The notes under the pieces: generated by a model
The model's database searches: none
What the model saw: the letters and a program-made list of their open reading frames with translations, nothing else
Told to the model about the DNA's origin: nothing
Shown here: in pieces, positions 4,673-5,729 of the stretch
Position numbering within the stretch: the stretch's first letter is position 1
Layout: each line of letters opens with the position of its first letter
Position numbers and translations under genes: made by a program
DNA from: an uncultured Propionibacteriaceae bacterium
GTDB taxonomy: Bacteria > Actinomycetota > Actinomycetes > Propionibacteriales > Propionibacteriaceae
DNA length: 5,729 bases
Assembly: GCA_945875065.1 (NCBI GenBank)
Contig: CAMCJC010000190.1
Location: 1-5,729, forward strand
Reading direction: 5' to 3'

Positions 4673-5683
4673 ATGACATTTTCCAAATTCTTTTCTGAAA
4701 CCGCTGAACCGGCCGACGAGTCCCGCCTCACCGCGATCGAGGATGCCATCGGCCGGGCGCTACCCGACGACTACCGGGCCTTGATCAAAGAAACAGGCGG
4801 CGGCACCCTCACATCAGAGAAATGCATCATGCCCGGCCTTCCGGGCAGTGCCGAAGGTCTTGCCGCAGAGGACATCTTCGGCAACGGCAGCACAAGTACT
4901 GGCCGCTCCCTCGATCTGGCCACAGACGCCACCTTCCTCATGGAGGAATGGGAGATCCCCGCAGAAGTCCTCCTGTTCGCCACCACCGAAGACGGCATGC
5001 ACAACTGCTTCGTCATCAACTACGACCTCCCCGACTACCCCACAGGAGCCGTACTCCATCTCAACACCGACCCCGGCGGAACAATGACCTGCGTCGCTGA
5101 CTCCGTCACTGACTTCCTCAGCAAACTCGAACCCTATAATCCAGAAGAAGACGCAGAGAACTCCCCAAGCGCAGGACAGGAGGGAATGGGGCTCAAGGGC
5201 GCCTGGTACGGGGACCTCTCCAACTCCTTAACCCGTGCACTCAGCGTTACTCCAACTCCCGACATGGAATATCTACTGCGTAAGGCAGCGGCTTCTTTGG
5301 CAAACCCGCTCAACCTCAATATTTTTCAGCGTCCGAAGGAGGGAAGACGTTTCCTGGACGTACTTTATTGGGTTGCTCAGCACCTAAATCCGCAGGTTGA
5401 TGTGGACTCCTTTACGAATTACAACCAAAAAGATGAAGAGGGCAACATTGAAGCTCTTTTACATGACTCGTTTTTGGTAGAGGGGCAGCGATACAGGTTC
5501 GTATGGAATGCTGGTTTTGTCGACGCCTGGTGGAATGACCGCGTCACGAGAGGGCTCTTTTTGTCAACCCCTAGAGGTCTTACACTAGATCGAAACTACA
5601 TCACTCAAGTCCTCGAGGAGCTCCGAGAGGAGCAACCTATGGTCGAAAACCATAATTCGAACACGCAGGAGAAGTACTCGTAG
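4673..5683 (+). CDS. SUKH (SMI1/KNR4)-domain protein, putative immunity protein with an unassigned C-terminal half
   Basis: A 336-residue protein. The ATG has AAGGAG (4658-4663) nine bases upstream. Extending the frame upstream would run into the copO coding end, so this start is preferred. Residues about 1-152 look like a SUKH domain: the entry helix with I22-E23..IGRALPDDYRALIKETGGG (26-44), a central strand region (LLFATTEDGMHNCFVINYD, 100-118) and a closing helix VADSVTDFLSKLE (141-153). In bacteria this superfamily mostly supplies immunity proteins that neutralise polymorphic toxins. After an acidic linker (about 155-172) comes a C-terminal half (173-336), rich in Trp and other aromatics, that I do not recognise. 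No signal peptide or membrane segment is visible, so it should be cytosolic. GC drops from about 60% (4981-5100) to about 45% (5341-5520). No toxin gene is in the window. The SUKH call is moderately sure; the immunity role is inferred. Confidence 0.75.
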   Translation: MTFSKFFSETAEPADESRLTAIEDAIGRALPDDYRALIKETGGGTLTSEKCIMPGLPGSAEGLAAEDIFGNGSTSTGRSLDLATDATFLMEEWEIPAEVLLFATTEDGMHNCFVINYDLPDYPTGAVLHLNTDPGGTMTCVADSVTDFLSKLEPYNPEEDAENSPSAGQEGMGLKGAWYGDLSNSLTRALSVTPTPDMEYLLRKAAASLANPLNLNIFQRPKEGRRFLDVLYWVAQHLNPQVDVDSFTNYNQKDEEGNIEALLHDSFLVEGQRYRFVWNAGFVDAWWNDRVTRGLFLSTPRGLTLDRNYITQVLEELREEQPMVENHNSNTQEKYS

Positions 5684-5686
5684 AAA

Positions 5687-5718
5687 GTGGTACGCCTGAT
5701 CAAAAATTGGCGGACCAC
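5687..5718 (+). terminator. Imperfect hairpin just after the SUKH gene
   Basis: GTGGTACGCC (5687-5696) pairs with GGCGGACCAC (5709-5718) at nine of ten positions around a 12-base A/T-rich loop. It begins three bases after the stop codon. The bases that follow (CTCAGGTTTCG) contain no U tract before the window ends, so this is a weak terminator candidate or simply an inverted repeat. Confidence 0.3.
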
Positions 5719-5729
5719 CTCAGGTTTCG

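Overview
The window is GC-rich DNA from an actinobacterium, most likely a Corynebacterium. The strongest pointer is a perfect 9-bp tandem repeat (TGAAGATTT, 2-nt gap, TGAAGATTT on the minus strand) between a response-regulator gene and a divergent secreted-protein gene. As I recall, this is the published CopR-binding motif of Corynebacterium glutamicum, and the gene order copS-copR / secreted protein / multicopper oxidase also matches that species' copper-stress locus. The species cannot be fixed from the sequence alone.

Layout. Positions 1-111 hold a promoter-like region reading left, out of the window: a CsoR-type operator (46-66) between weak -35 and -10 elements, and a ribosome binding site (5-9) whose start codon lies just outside the window. 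Positions 112-1958 (minus strand) are copR and copS, with a 4-base stop/start overlap. Positions 1959-2362 are a 404-base divergent regulatory region with the CopR tandem repeat, a second CsoR-like inverted repeat and a terminator-like hairpin. Positions 2363-4503 (plus strand) are a two-gene unit: a CueP-family lipoprotein and a Tat-exported, probably lipid-anchored multicopper oxidase with a methionine-rich loop. Positions 4504-4672 are a spacer with two perfect inverted repeats. Positions 4673-5683 (plus) encode a SUKH (SMI1/KNR4)-type protein with an unassigned C-terminal half and a marked drop in GC content part way through. Positions 5684-5729 hold a small imperfect hairpin.

How it works together (inference). 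CopS has a short outside loop rich in His and Met and probably senses excess copper at the cell surface. It phosphorylates CopR, which binds the tandem repeat and controls its own operon and the cueP-copO unit. CueP is a cysteine-based copper handler on the outer face of the membrane, and CopO oxidises Cu(I) to the less toxic Cu(II). The CsoR-like sites suggest a second, cytosolic copper input to the off-window gene on the left, and perhaps to cueP-copO. The SUKH gene looks like accessory cargo placed beside the copper island and not part of it. Its family supplies immunity proteins to polymorphic toxin systems, but no toxin gene is in the window.

I see no tRNA, rRNA, insertion sequence or CRISPR array.
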